Shown here: piece after piece, positions 53,144 through 59,886 of the stretch
Numbering within the stretch: the first letter of the stretch is position 1
Layout of the letters: each line of letters begins with the position of its first letter
Origin: Planctomycetota bacterium
Lineage (GTDB): Bacteria; Planctomycetota; UBA1135
Direction: 5' to 3'
NCBI GenBank assembly: GCA_021776925.1
Contig: JAJFFB010000002.1
Location: forward strand, 1-59,886
DNA: 59,886 nucleotides
Position numbers and translations under genes: made by a program
Notes under the pieces: generated by a model
Database searches by the model: none
Seen by the model: the letters and a program-made list of their open reading frames with translations, nothing else
Told to the model about the DNA's origin: nothing

Positions 53144-55666
53144 ATGTTGCCGATCTCCTATCGCGGGCGCCGAGGTTGCGCCGTTCTCCTGAGTCTGGTG
53201 GCGTGCCTTGCCGGCCCGGCAGGCAGCCTCGCTGCGTTCGCGCCTGCCGCCACTCCTGACGGCGCCCTGGCCTGGAGCCAGGGCCAGGAACCAATGCCGA
53301 TCATCGACGAGATCGTGCTCACGGGTGCCGGCGATCGCGAGGCCGCGATCCGCGCCGCGCTGAGCCTGCGCGTCGGCGACGTGTATTCGCCGGAACGCTG
53401 GCGCCGCGACGTCGACTTCCTGTGGCTGCGCCTGCGGGTGCGCCTCGAGACCATTCGCATGGACGAGCCGGTCGACGGCCACACCACCTTCTACATCGAC
53501 TGCGCGGTGCTCGAGGCCTTCCGCCGCGTGCTCTTCCTCGGCCACGACGAAGACGACCTGAGCCGCGAGGAGCTGCTCCTGGCTACCGGACTGACCGGTG
53601 CGCAGCCCATCGACCGTGCGGCGATCCCGCGTATCCGCGCCGACGTGGTGCAGGCCTTCCAGCGCAAGGGCTTCTTCTTTGTCGAGGTCTCCTCGGAGGT
53701 GCGTGAGGGGGCCGACGAGGTCGCCTTCCTCATCCAGCAAGGTGCCAAGGTGCGCGTCGGCCGTGTCGACTTCACCGGCAACCAGGTGATCCCGGCCGAC
53801 GCTTTCGTCGGCACCGACCTCGAAGGCACCGTCGAGAGCGGCGACGGCTGGTTCATCTTCCCCGGCACGCCCTTCACCGACGAGACCATGCAAGGGGACA
53901 AGATCGCGATCGAGAAGCTGTACCACGAGTACGGTTATCTCGAGGCGGTGGCCACCCCGGGCGAGCCCGAGTTCTACCGCGACAACTCGCGCGTCAGGCT
54001 GACCTACCAGATTGAAGAGGGCCCGCTGTTCACCGTCGGTGCGGTCGACGTGCTGCCGATGACGGGGGACGGGGAGCTGCAATACCCCAGGGACGAAGTC
54101 CTCGCCCTGCTGGAATTGGAGACCGGCCAGCCGCTTGAACGCACCCGCCTGGAACGCGACGCGGCGGCCCTGCGCCGCTATTACGGCGACCGCGGCCACA
54201 CCACGGCGCCGCGTGGGATCCAAGGTGACCGCTCCTTTTTCACCATGCAGACCGAGCGGATCCTGGGCGAAGGCAACCGCTATGACGTGATCTACCGCAT
54301 CCACGAGGGTTCGGCGAAGCGCATCCGCGACATTCTGATCTCTGGCAACACCTACACCCAGGACCGCGTGATCCGCCGCGAGATCAGCCTTGAGCCGGGC
54401 GATCTTGCCAACATGGCCGAGGCCGCGATCTCGCACCGGCGCCTGCTCGGCACCTCTTATTTCCTCGACGAACAAACCCGTCAGCCCTTCGTCGACTACC
54501 GCTTCATGCCGACCGAAGATCCGAATCTGGTCGACCTGCACTTCCAGGTGTCCGAAGGCCGTGGCACCGGCAACATCCTGTTCGGCGGCGGGCTCAGTTC
54601 CAATAACGGCCCCTTTGTGTCGGTCAACCTGCAAAAATCCAATTTTGACATCACCGACGTCCCGAGTTCGTGGGGCGGCGCCTTCTCGGAAATCATCGGC
54701 GGCGAGGCCTTTACTGGCGGCGGTCAGACCTTGCGCCTGTTCCTCGCGCCTGGTTCGCAGTTCAGCACCTACCGGTTGAGCTTCTTCGAACCCGACCTGC
54801 TCGGTGAGCACATCAACCGGCTCGGCTTCCGCACCGATCTGTACAAGACCTTCCGTTTCCTGCGCACCCACGACGAGGACCGCAGCGGTGGGTCGATCAA
54901 CCTGAGCCGTCGCTTCGGGCGCGATTTCTCCCTGTTCGCCGGGCCGCGTTACGAAAAGGTCGGGCTGAGTGACATCGACCCGGCGGCACCTCCCGGCATC
55001 GGCCTCGACAACGAGTTCACGCTGTGGCGTCAGTCGCTGGCCATCGGTGCCAACTGGAGCACGATCAAGGACCGTTTCTCGCCGGTGGACAGCTCCAAAC
55101 TGCGCCTTGAGCTGCGCCAGAACGGTGGCTTCCTCGGCGGTGACCTGGAATTCCCCGAGGCCGACCTGTCCTTCGGCAAGTACATCGGCCTGTGGGACGA
55201 CGCGCTCGGCCGCGCCTGGACGCTGGCCTTCGAAGGCCGCGCGCGCAAGGCGTGGACCAGCGCCGGCGAATCGGTTCCCTACACCGAACGCTACTGGACG
55301 GGGGGTACCAACACCGTGCGCGGTTTCGACTACCGCGGCATCGGCCGCACCCCGGGCGGATTCGCCATCGGTGGTGAAGCGGCGATCAACGCCAGTATGG
55401 AACTGCGCTTCCCGATCATGTCGGCGCGCATCCGCGAAGAAATTTCGGAGTTCCAGTGGGTGCGCGGCGCCTTCTTCCTCGACGCAGGCACCTTCGGCAG
55501 TGACTTCGGTGACCTAGATCCGGTGCGCGTCGGCGCCGGTGTCGGCGTTCGCATCCGCCTTCCGATGATGCCACAATTCCCCATCGCGCTCGATTTCGGC
55601 TGGCCGCTGTCCTCCGAGGAATTCGACGACGAGCGGGTGTTCACCTTGAACTTCGGAGAATTCTAA
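53144..55666 (+). CDS. bamA: Outer membrane assembly factor BamA (Omp85)
   Basis: An 840-residue Omp85 protein with a signal peptide (residues about 10-30), several POTRA domains through about residue 470 (clear units include VGRVDFTGNQVIPADAF and KRIRDILISGNTYTQDRVIRREI) and a C-terminal 16-strand barrel. The conserved barrel motif reads TVRGFDYRGIG, and the last residue is Phe, a good outer-membrane insertion signal. It folds beta-barrel proteins. Its presence shows a true outer membrane. It begins 4 nt after dnaB and overlaps the OmpH gene in TAATG. Confidence 0.92.
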   Translation: MLPISYRGRRGCAVLLSLVACLAGPAGSLAAFAPAATPDGALAWSQGQEPMPIIDEIVLTGAGDREAAIRAALSLRVGDVYSPERWRRDVDFLWLRLRVRLETIRMDEPVDGHTTFYIDCAVLEAFRRVLFLGHDEDDLSREELLLATGLTGAQPIDRAAIPRIRADVVQAFQRKGFFFVEVSSEVREGADEVAFLIQQGAKVRVGRVDFTGNQVIPADAFVGTDLEGTVESGDGWFIFPGTPFTDETMQGDKIAIEKLYHEYGYLEAVATPGEPEFYRDNSRVRLTYQIEEGPLFTVGAVDVLPMTGDGELQYPRDEVLALLELETGQPLERTRLERDAAALRRYYGDRGHTTAPRGIQGDRSFFTMQTERILGEGNRYDVIYRIHEGSAKRIRDILISGNTYTQDRVIRREISLEPGDLANMAEAAISHRRLLGTSYFLDEQTRQPFVDYRFMPTEDPNLVDLHFQVSEGRGTGNILFGGGLSSNNGPFVSVNLQKSNFDITDVPSSWGGAFSEIIGGEAFTGGGQTLRLFLAPGSQFSTYRLSFFEPDLLGEHINRLGFRTDLYKTFRFLRTHDEDRSGGSINLSRRFGRDFSLFAGPRYEKVGLSDIDPAAPPGIGLDNEFTLWRQSLAIGANWSTIKDRFSPVDSSKLRLELRQNGGFLGGDLEFPEADLSFGKYIGLWDDALGRAWTLAFEGRARKAWTSAGESVPYTERYWTGGTNTVRGFDYRGIGRTPGGFAIGGEAAINASMELRFPIMSARIREEISEFQWVRGAFFLDAGTFGSDFGDLDPVRVGAGVGVRIRLPMMPQFPIALDFGWPLSSEEFDDERVFTLNFGEF

Positions 55667-56256
55667 TGAACCGCTTCGCTTCGCTCCGTCTTCCCATCCT
55701 GCTCCTGGCGACCGCCCTTGTCGGCGCCGCGATGGGTACCGCAACTCGCCAGGAGGCCGCCATGGTCTCCGGAACCTACTACGTCGACCTGTTCCGAGCG
55801 GTCGACGGCTCGCCTGGTTTCGCCGAAGCGGCCGCCGCGTCGATGGCGCCGCTGATGGTCCGCAGCGACGTGATCAAGGAAGAGGAAAAGGTCCTGGAAG
55901 ACGCGATCAGCGCGCTGCAGCTGATGGATCCTGATTCCCTGGAGTTCGCGCAGAGAAATGCCCAGCTGCAGATCCAGAGCCAAGCTCTGAACGAGGAGAA
56001 AAAGGCCTTGGTGCAGCTGCGTGACCAGGTGCGCGAGCAGGTCATGGCCAGTGTCACCCTGCGGGTGCACCAGGCGGTCGAGCAGATCGCCAAGGTCAAA
56101 GGCTACGAAGCCGTGGTCCTGCAGCCCTTGCCGCTCAGCGAGGTCGAGAACAAGCCCTTCGGAACCGCCATGGAGCTGCTGCGCCAGCGTAGTACCCTGT
56201 GGATCCACCCGACCCGGGACATCACCGACGAAGTCATCGCGGTGATGGCTGAATAA
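55666..56256 (+). CDS. OmpH/Skp-type periplasmic chaperone
   Basis: A 196-residue exported protein. Residues 1-23 are a signal peptide. The first strand (TYYVDLFRAVDGSPGF) resembles the IAYVDxQRV opening of Skp/OmpH, followed by a long helical coiled coil (about 75-150) and a return strand (YEAVVLQPLP). Skp holds unfolded outer-membrane proteins for BamA, and the gene sits between bamA and lpxC as in many diderm bacteria. Confidence 0.8.
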   Translation: MNRFASLRLPILLLATALVGAAMGTATRQEAAMVSGTYYVDLFRAVDGSPGFAEAAAASMAPLMVRSDVIKEEEKVLEDAISALQLMDPDSLEFAQRNAQLQIQSQALNEEKKALVQLRDQVREQVMASVTLRVHQAVEQIAKVKGYEAVVLQPLPLSEVENKPFGTAMELLRQRSTLWIHPTRDITDEVIAVMAE

Positions 56257-56268
56257 CCGCTGATTCCC

Positions 56269-57564
56269 TTGACCCGCAGGCAGAAGTCGATCAAAAAGAG
56301 CGCCGAGCTGGAGGGCATCGCCCTCCACTCCGGCGAGAAGGTGCAGGTCGTGGTCGAGCCGGCTCCGCCCGGCACCGGCATCGTCTTCCGGCGCTCCGAC
56401 CAGGACGACCCTGTCGACATCTCAGCGCTCGCCGACCACCTGACGGTTTCGCAGCGGCGCACCGTCCTGCGCATCGGCAACGGCATGATCGGCATGGTCG
56501 AGCACCTGCTGGCCGCCTGCCACGGGCTCGGGGTCGACAACCTGTTCGTACAGGTGTCGGGCGACGAGCTGCCGGGCATGGACGGATCCTCGGCGCCGTA
56601 TTGCGATCTGCTCCGGCGTGGTGTCCTGGTCGAGCAAAAGGAAGACCGCAAACAGTTCCGCGTCGACCGCCCCGAGGTGTTCCGCGACGACAGCGGCGCC
56701 GAGCTGGTGGTTCTGCCGCCGACCGGCGAGGGCCTGACCATCCGGTACTTCCCGGAGTACCCCGAGGGGGTCGATGCGGCGCCGGTGCTCTTTGACCTGG
56801 CGGCCGGCAACTTCGAAGAAGAGATCGCGCCGGCGCGTACCTTCGTGCAGGCCAACGAGATCGATAAGCTGCTCGCCGCCGGACTGGGCAAAGGCGCCAC
56901 CGCCGAGAACACGGTTGTGCTCGGCGGTGAGGACCCGCCGTCGCTGCGCATGAACCGCGAACCCACGCGGCACAAGGTGCTGGACATCCTCGGCGATCTG
57001 GCGCTGGTCGGCGCCGACCTGCACGCCGACGTGCTGGCGCACCGCAGCGGACACAACCTCAACCAGATCCTGGCGCGGCATCTGCGCCAGGAACTCGACG
57101 TCGAGGAACTGCGCGGCGAGGACTACGGGGTCCAGTTCGACATCCAAGACGTGATGCGGCGCCTGCCGCACCGTTATCCGATGATGCTCATCGACCGCGT
57201 GATCGAGGTCGAGGGTTTCCGCCGCGCGGTCGGAATCAAGAACGTGAGTTTCAATGAACCCATGTTCCAGGGGCACTTCCCCGGTCAGCCGATCATGCCT
57301 GGGGTGCTGCAGCTCGAAGCTCTTGCTCAGCTCACCGGCATCCTGATGCAGCGCAAACTCGAGAACACCGGCATGCTCGGGGTTCTCGCCGCGATCGACA
57401 AGGTGCGTTTCCGCGGCACCGTCGTGCCCGGCGACCAGTTGCGCCTCGAGGTCGAAACGCTGCGTCTCAACCGCAATCGCGCCCTGGTCAAGGCGCAAGC
57501 CAAGGTCGGGCGCCGGGTGGTCTCAGAGGCGCTGCTTTCCTTCGCCCTGATCTCGTCGGCATGA
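56269..57564 (+). CDS. lpxC-fabZ: Fused LpxC deacetylase / FabZ dehydratase
   Basis: A 431-residue fusion. Residues 1-283 are LpxC (UDP-3-O-acyl-GlcNAc deacetylase, committed step of lipid A): zinc ligands His79, His235 and Asp239, and the general acid His262 in HRSGHN. Residues about 290-431 are FabZ (3-hydroxyacyl-ACP dehydratase): LPHRYPMMLIDRV, His336 in GHFPG and Glu350. The same fusion is known in Bacteroidetes and some other diderms. The two enzymes share the hydroxyacyl-ACP pool, so fusion may balance lipid A against fatty-acid synthesis. TTG 56269 is the start; lpxA overlaps by 4 nt. Confidence 0.94.
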   Translation: MTRRQKSIKKSAELEGIALHSGEKVQVVVEPAPPGTGIVFRRSDQDDPVDISALADHLTVSQRRTVLRIGNGMIGMVEHLLAACHGLGVDNLFVQVSGDELPGMDGSSAPYCDLLRRGVLVEQKEDRKQFRVDRPEVFRDDSGAELVVLPPTGEGLTIRYFPEYPEGVDAAPVLFDLAAGNFEEEIAPARTFVQANEIDKLLAAGLGKGATAENTVVLGGEDPPSLRMNREPTRHKVLDILGDLALVGADLHADVLAHRSGHNLNQILARHLRQELDVEELRGEDYGVQFDIQDVMRRLPHRYPMMLIDRVIEVEGFRRAVGIKNVSFNEPMFQGHFPGQPIMPGVLQLEALAQLTGILMQRKLENTGMLGVLAAIDKVRFRGTVVPGDQLRLEVETLRLNRNRALVKAQAKVGRRVVSEALLSFALISSA

Positions 57565-58379
57565 TCGTGAGTTCGGTTCATCCCACTGCCTATATCGCCC
57601 CGGGAGCGGAGCTGGATGCCAGCGTCGTCGTCGGGCCGTTCTGCTACGTCGGCAGCCGCACCCGCATCGGCGCCGGCACCATGCTCGGCCCGCACGTGAC
57701 CATCCAGGGCCGCACCACCATCGGCGAGCGCAATCATTTCGTCGGCCAGTGCGCGATCGGCGGCCTGCCGCAGGATCTGAAGTACGCCGGCGAGGAATCG
57801 GCTCTGGTGATCGGCAACGACAACGTGGTGCGCGAGTTCGTTACCATCAACATCGGCACCGCCACCGGCTCCTGGGTCACCAGCATTGGTGACCGCAATC
57901 TGATCATGGCGTGCGCCCACGTCGCCCACGACTGCATGATCGAAGACGACGTGATCCTCGGCAACAACGTGCTGCTCGCCGGCCACGTGCGCATCGAGAA
58001 CATGGCGATCATCTCCGGCGGGGCGGCGATCAATCACTTCACCACCGTCGGCTCGCTGGCCATGGTCGGTGGCATGAGCCGGGTGGGCAAAGACGTGCCG
58101 CCCTTCATGACCTTCGACAGCGCACGCGTGCGCGGAGTCAACGCCGTCGGACTCAAACGTCGCGGCTACTCCGAAGACGCCGTGCGCCAGCTGCGCAAGG
58201 CCTATCGCATGCTGTTCCAGGACGAGTCGCCGAGTTCGGTGGTGCTCGACGAAATCGAGGCGTGGCAAGACGCCGAGCCGGCCGTGTTGCGCCTGATCTC
58301 TTTCCTGCGGGACATGGAAAAGGGCTACCAGGGCCGCTACCGAGAAGCCCTGCGCCGCCCCCCCCAACCGGAAAGCTGA
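57561..58379 (+). CDS. lpxA: UDP-GlcNAc acyltransferase LpxA
   Basis: A 272-residue left-handed beta-helix acyltransferase with many hexapeptide repeats. NLIMACAHVAHDC places the catalytic His at 123. The C-terminal helical part (about 192-272) has GLKRRGYS and RKAYRMLF, typical of LpxA. It adds the first acyl chain to UDP-GlcNAc. The substrate may instead be UDP-GlcNAc3N if the neighbouring oxidoreductase works as GnnA. A run of eight C lies near the 3' end. Confidence 0.94.
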   Translation: MIVSSVHPTAYIAPGAELDASVVVGPFCYVGSRTRIGAGTMLGPHVTIQGRTTIGERNHFVGQCAIGGLPQDLKYAGEESALVIGNDNVVREFVTINIGTATGSWVTSIGDRNLIMACAHVAHDCMIEDDVILGNNVLLAGHVRIENMAIISGGAAINHFTTVGSLAMVGGMSRVGKDVPPFMTFDSARVRGVNAVGLKRRGYSEDAVRQLRKAYRMLFQDESPSSVVLDEIEAWQDAEPAVLRLISFLRDMEKGYQGRYREALRRPPQPES

Positions 58380-58388
58380 GCCTCACTC

Positions 58389-59390
58389 ATGCCTGATTCC
58401 TCAGCACCCCTCAAAGCAAGCGTGGTCGGAGTGGGCCACCTCGGCCGCCATCACGCACGCATCCTGGCCGAACTGGAAGGCGTGGAACTGGTCGCCGTAG
58501 CCGATAGCGACGAGGCCCGCGGACGTGAGATCGCCGACCGCTACGGCTGCGCCTGGCAGCCTGAACCGGTCGGCCTCGAACAGCAGGTCGACTTCGCCGT
58601 CATCGCGGTGCCGACCTCGCTGCACCGCCAGTGCGCCGCGCCTTTCCTCGCCGCCGGCAAGGCCTGCCTGATCGAAAAACCGCTGGCGGCCGACGCAGAA
58701 ACCTGTCGCCAGATCCTCGCCGACGCCGAAGCCGGCGGCGCCATGGTCGGCGTCGGCCACGTCGAACGCTTCAACCCCGCGGTGCGCCGCGCCATGGAAC
58801 TCGGCATCCAGCCGCGTTTCATCGAAGCCCACCGCCTGGCGCCCTATACCTTCCGCAGCACCGACGTCGGCGTGGTCCTCGACCTGATGATCCACGACAT
58901 CGACCTGTGCCTCGCCTGGATCGATGCCGACGTCGTCTCCGTCGACGCCGCCGGCGGCGCCACCCTGAGCCCCAGCGAGGACATCTGCTCGGCGCGCCTG
59001 CGCTTCGCCAACGGCGCCGCCGCCAACCTCACCGCCTCGCGCCTGTCACTCAAGCCGATGCGCCGCTTCCGCTTCTTCGGCCCCGACAGCTACGTCTCGG
59101 TCGACAGCCAGGACCGCTACGCCCTGCTGGTGCAGAAAGCCCCCGGCTTCGACCAGGAAAAAGTGGCCGCCGCCGCCGCATCCGGCAACCCCCTCGAAGG
59201 CTTCCGCAGCCTGGTCCAAATCGAGGAGCTCCAGCTCGACGAATCCGAACCCCTGCGCGCCGAACTCGAAGCCTTCGCCGACGCCGTCCGCCACCAGCGC
59301 CCACACCTGGTCACCGGCACCGCTGGTCTGCGCGCGGTTGAAATCGCTCATCAGATCCGCGCTTGTCTTGAGGCGTCTCCTTGGGTTTGA
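58389..59390 (+). CDS. Gfo/Idh/MocA-family oxidoreductase in the lpx operon
   Basis: A 333-residue NAD(P)-dependent sugar oxidoreductase. GVGHLGRHHARI is the dinucleotide-binding loop, IEKPLA carries the catalytic Lys, and VGHVERFNPAVR plus LDLMIHDIDL with the conserved Asp-His complete the active site. It starts 9 nt after lpxA. In Acidithiobacillus and Leptospira a similar enzyme, GnnA, oxidises UDP-GlcNAc at C3 before GnnB transamination, giving amide-linked lipid A. No gnnB-like transaminase is in the window, so that role is only a suggestion. Confidence 0.83.
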   Translation: MPDSSAPLKASVVGVGHLGRHHARILAELEGVELVAVADSDEARGREIADRYGCAWQPEPVGLEQQVDFAVIAVPTSLHRQCAAPFLAAGKACLIEKPLAADAETCRQILADAEAGGAMVGVGHVERFNPAVRRAMELGIQPRFIEAHRLAPYTFRSTDVGVVLDLMIHDIDLCLAWIDADVVSVDAAGGATLSPSEDICSARLRFANGAAANLTASRLSLKPMRRFRFFGPDSYVSVDSQDRYALLVQKAPGFDQEKVAAAAASGNPLEGFRSLVQIEELQLDESEPLRAELEAFADAVRHQRPHLVTGTAGLRAVEIAHQIRACLEASPWV

Positions 59391-59398
59391 TGTTTGCT

Positions 59399-59492
59399 GT
59401 TGGTATTGGCTTGCCGGGTCGGCCCCGTGCTGGCGCGGCTGCGCGGCAAGCCGCTAAATGCCGCCCAGCAAGGGGCCGACACGGCGAAGCGA
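59399..59492. repeat. Palindromic intergenic repeat, copy 1
   Basis: About 90 bp matching copy 2 at a constant offset of 286 nt with only a few substitutions. The left arm is intact but the right arm is more degraded, so the palindrome is weaker here. It starts 8 nt after the stop of the Gfo/Idh gene and might also stop transcription, although it has no T-run. Confidence 0.8.
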
Positions 59493-59683
59493 TTCCAGCA
59501 GAAGCCAAAACCCAACTCACAGGGATAGTCCCTTGCCACTCCTCCGGGCTGCCAATATCAAGTCAAATCATGTTGGTCCTTTGGTGAGGGAAACCTGTTT
59601 CCTGTTTGTCACTAGGTGGCGCTGAATGGGGATCTCGGGTCGTGTGGGCTTGAGCTTCGTTTGTGGGTGGGGTGTTATTGGGT
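59493..59683. other. Non-coding spacer between repeat copies
   Basis: No ORF with codon bias, RNA gene or clear regulatory motif was found. Composition is lower in GC than coding DNA. Short ORFs here are in the arms of the repeat and look accidental. Confidence 0.5.
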
Positions 59684-59787
59684 GGTTGGTATTGGCTTGC
59701 CGGGTCGGCCCCGCGCTGGCGCGGCTGCGCGGCAAGCCGCTAAATGCCGCCCAGCACGGGGCCGACCCGGCAAAGCCAATACCAACC
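59684..59787. repeat. Palindromic intergenic repeat, copy 2
   Basis: The left arm, from GGTTGGTATTGGCTTGCCGG at 59684, pairs with the right arm ending at 59787 over about 36 bp with one indel and one substitution. The central part has an inner GCGGCT/AGCCGC hairpin. The arrangement resembles REP- or MITE-like palindromic elements; no transposase is present. Confidence 0.85.
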
Positions 59788-59839
59788 CCAAAGAACACTC
59801 ATGAGGCCAGACTTGTCAAGCGGCAATAAACCAGCCTTC

Positions 59840-59865
59840 AGACCGCTTGGATAACGGTCTTCTTG
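59840..59865 (+). terminator. Weak hairpin with T-rich tail near window end
   Basis: AGACCG (59840-59845) pairs with CGGTCT (59855-59860) over a 9-nt loop, followed by TCTTG. The stem is short and the tail is not pure T. The rest of 59788-59886 shows nothing recognisable. Confidence 0.25.
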
Positions 59866-59886
59866 CATCCACCAGCTCTGCTTGTG

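Noticed and set aside
59616..59829. Small ORFs within the terminal repeat region
   Set aside because: They run through the palindromic repeat, occur on both strands and show no ribosome-binding site or coding bias.

Overview
This is a high-GC, gene-dense bacterial chromosome segment in which nearly all of the sequence is coding and many neighbouring genes overlap by 1-20 nt. The organism is diderm: the window carries bamA, an OmpH/Skp chaperone gene, an lpxC-fabZ fusion, lpxA and a WaaP-type sugar kinase. It also encodes an FHA/GAF sigma-54 activator paired with a membrane Ser/Thr kinase, a secreted TPP II-like protease, DUF6807 and DUF993 proteins and many secreted proteins of unknown function. 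Together these fit Planctomycetota or a relative best. That placement is inference from gene content; no rRNA is present.

Layout. 1-6.2 kb: end of a primary sigma factor, a zinc-ribbon coiled-coil protein, a giant subtilase, an orphan EboE-like TIM barrel, and a tRNA-Glu with its own promoter and terminator. 6.3-17.9 kb: xerC/D divergent from a long plus-strand operon: pabB, pabC, three envelope proteins of unknown function, xseA, xseB, ispA, dxs, nadK (folate, DNA repair, isoprenoid and NADP supply). 17.9-18.9 kb: a secreted thioredoxin-like gene whose redox motif is read as UGPC through an in-frame TGA, followed at once by a SECIS-like hairpin. 18.9-21.5 kb: two tandem glutamate dehydrogenases on the minus strand, one lacking key catalytic residues. 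21.6-25.8 kb: WaaP-like kinase, methyltransferase, HMG-CoA lyase, methylglutaconyl-CoA hydratase-like protein and two small membrane proteins. 25.8-28.7 kb: ettA, a frameshifted gene remnant, and a YkgJ-type protein. 28.7-33.2 kb: the sigma-54 activator and kinase pair. 33.3-46.0 kb: eleven minus-strand genes, comprising two secreted beta proteins, a TIM-barrel isomerase-like protein, a DUF6807 protein, a DUF993 protein, an Nramp-like transporter, an Old Yellow Enzyme, a BNR-type lipoprotein, an MFS protein and a CMD-like protein, which looks like an uncharacterised catabolic cluster. 46.1-59.4 kb: psd, then a plus-strand housekeeping run: glmU, prs, bL25, pth, rpsF, rpsR, rplI, dnaB, bamA, ompH, lpxC-fabZ, lpxA and a Gfo/Idh oxidoreductase. 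59.4-59.9 kb: non-coding DNA with two copies of a palindromic repeat.

The most notable item is the predicted selenoprotein at 17896-18891. A naive reading splits it into a 63-residue stub and a headless downstream ORF. Both halves share one frame, the TGA falls exactly where the first Cys of a TlpA-like CGPC motif belongs, and a strong stem-loop with a GGT apex follows 20 nt later. Second is the glutamate dehydrogenase pair, in which the downstream paralogue has lost three of the five classical glutamate-site residues and may act as a regulatory subunit.
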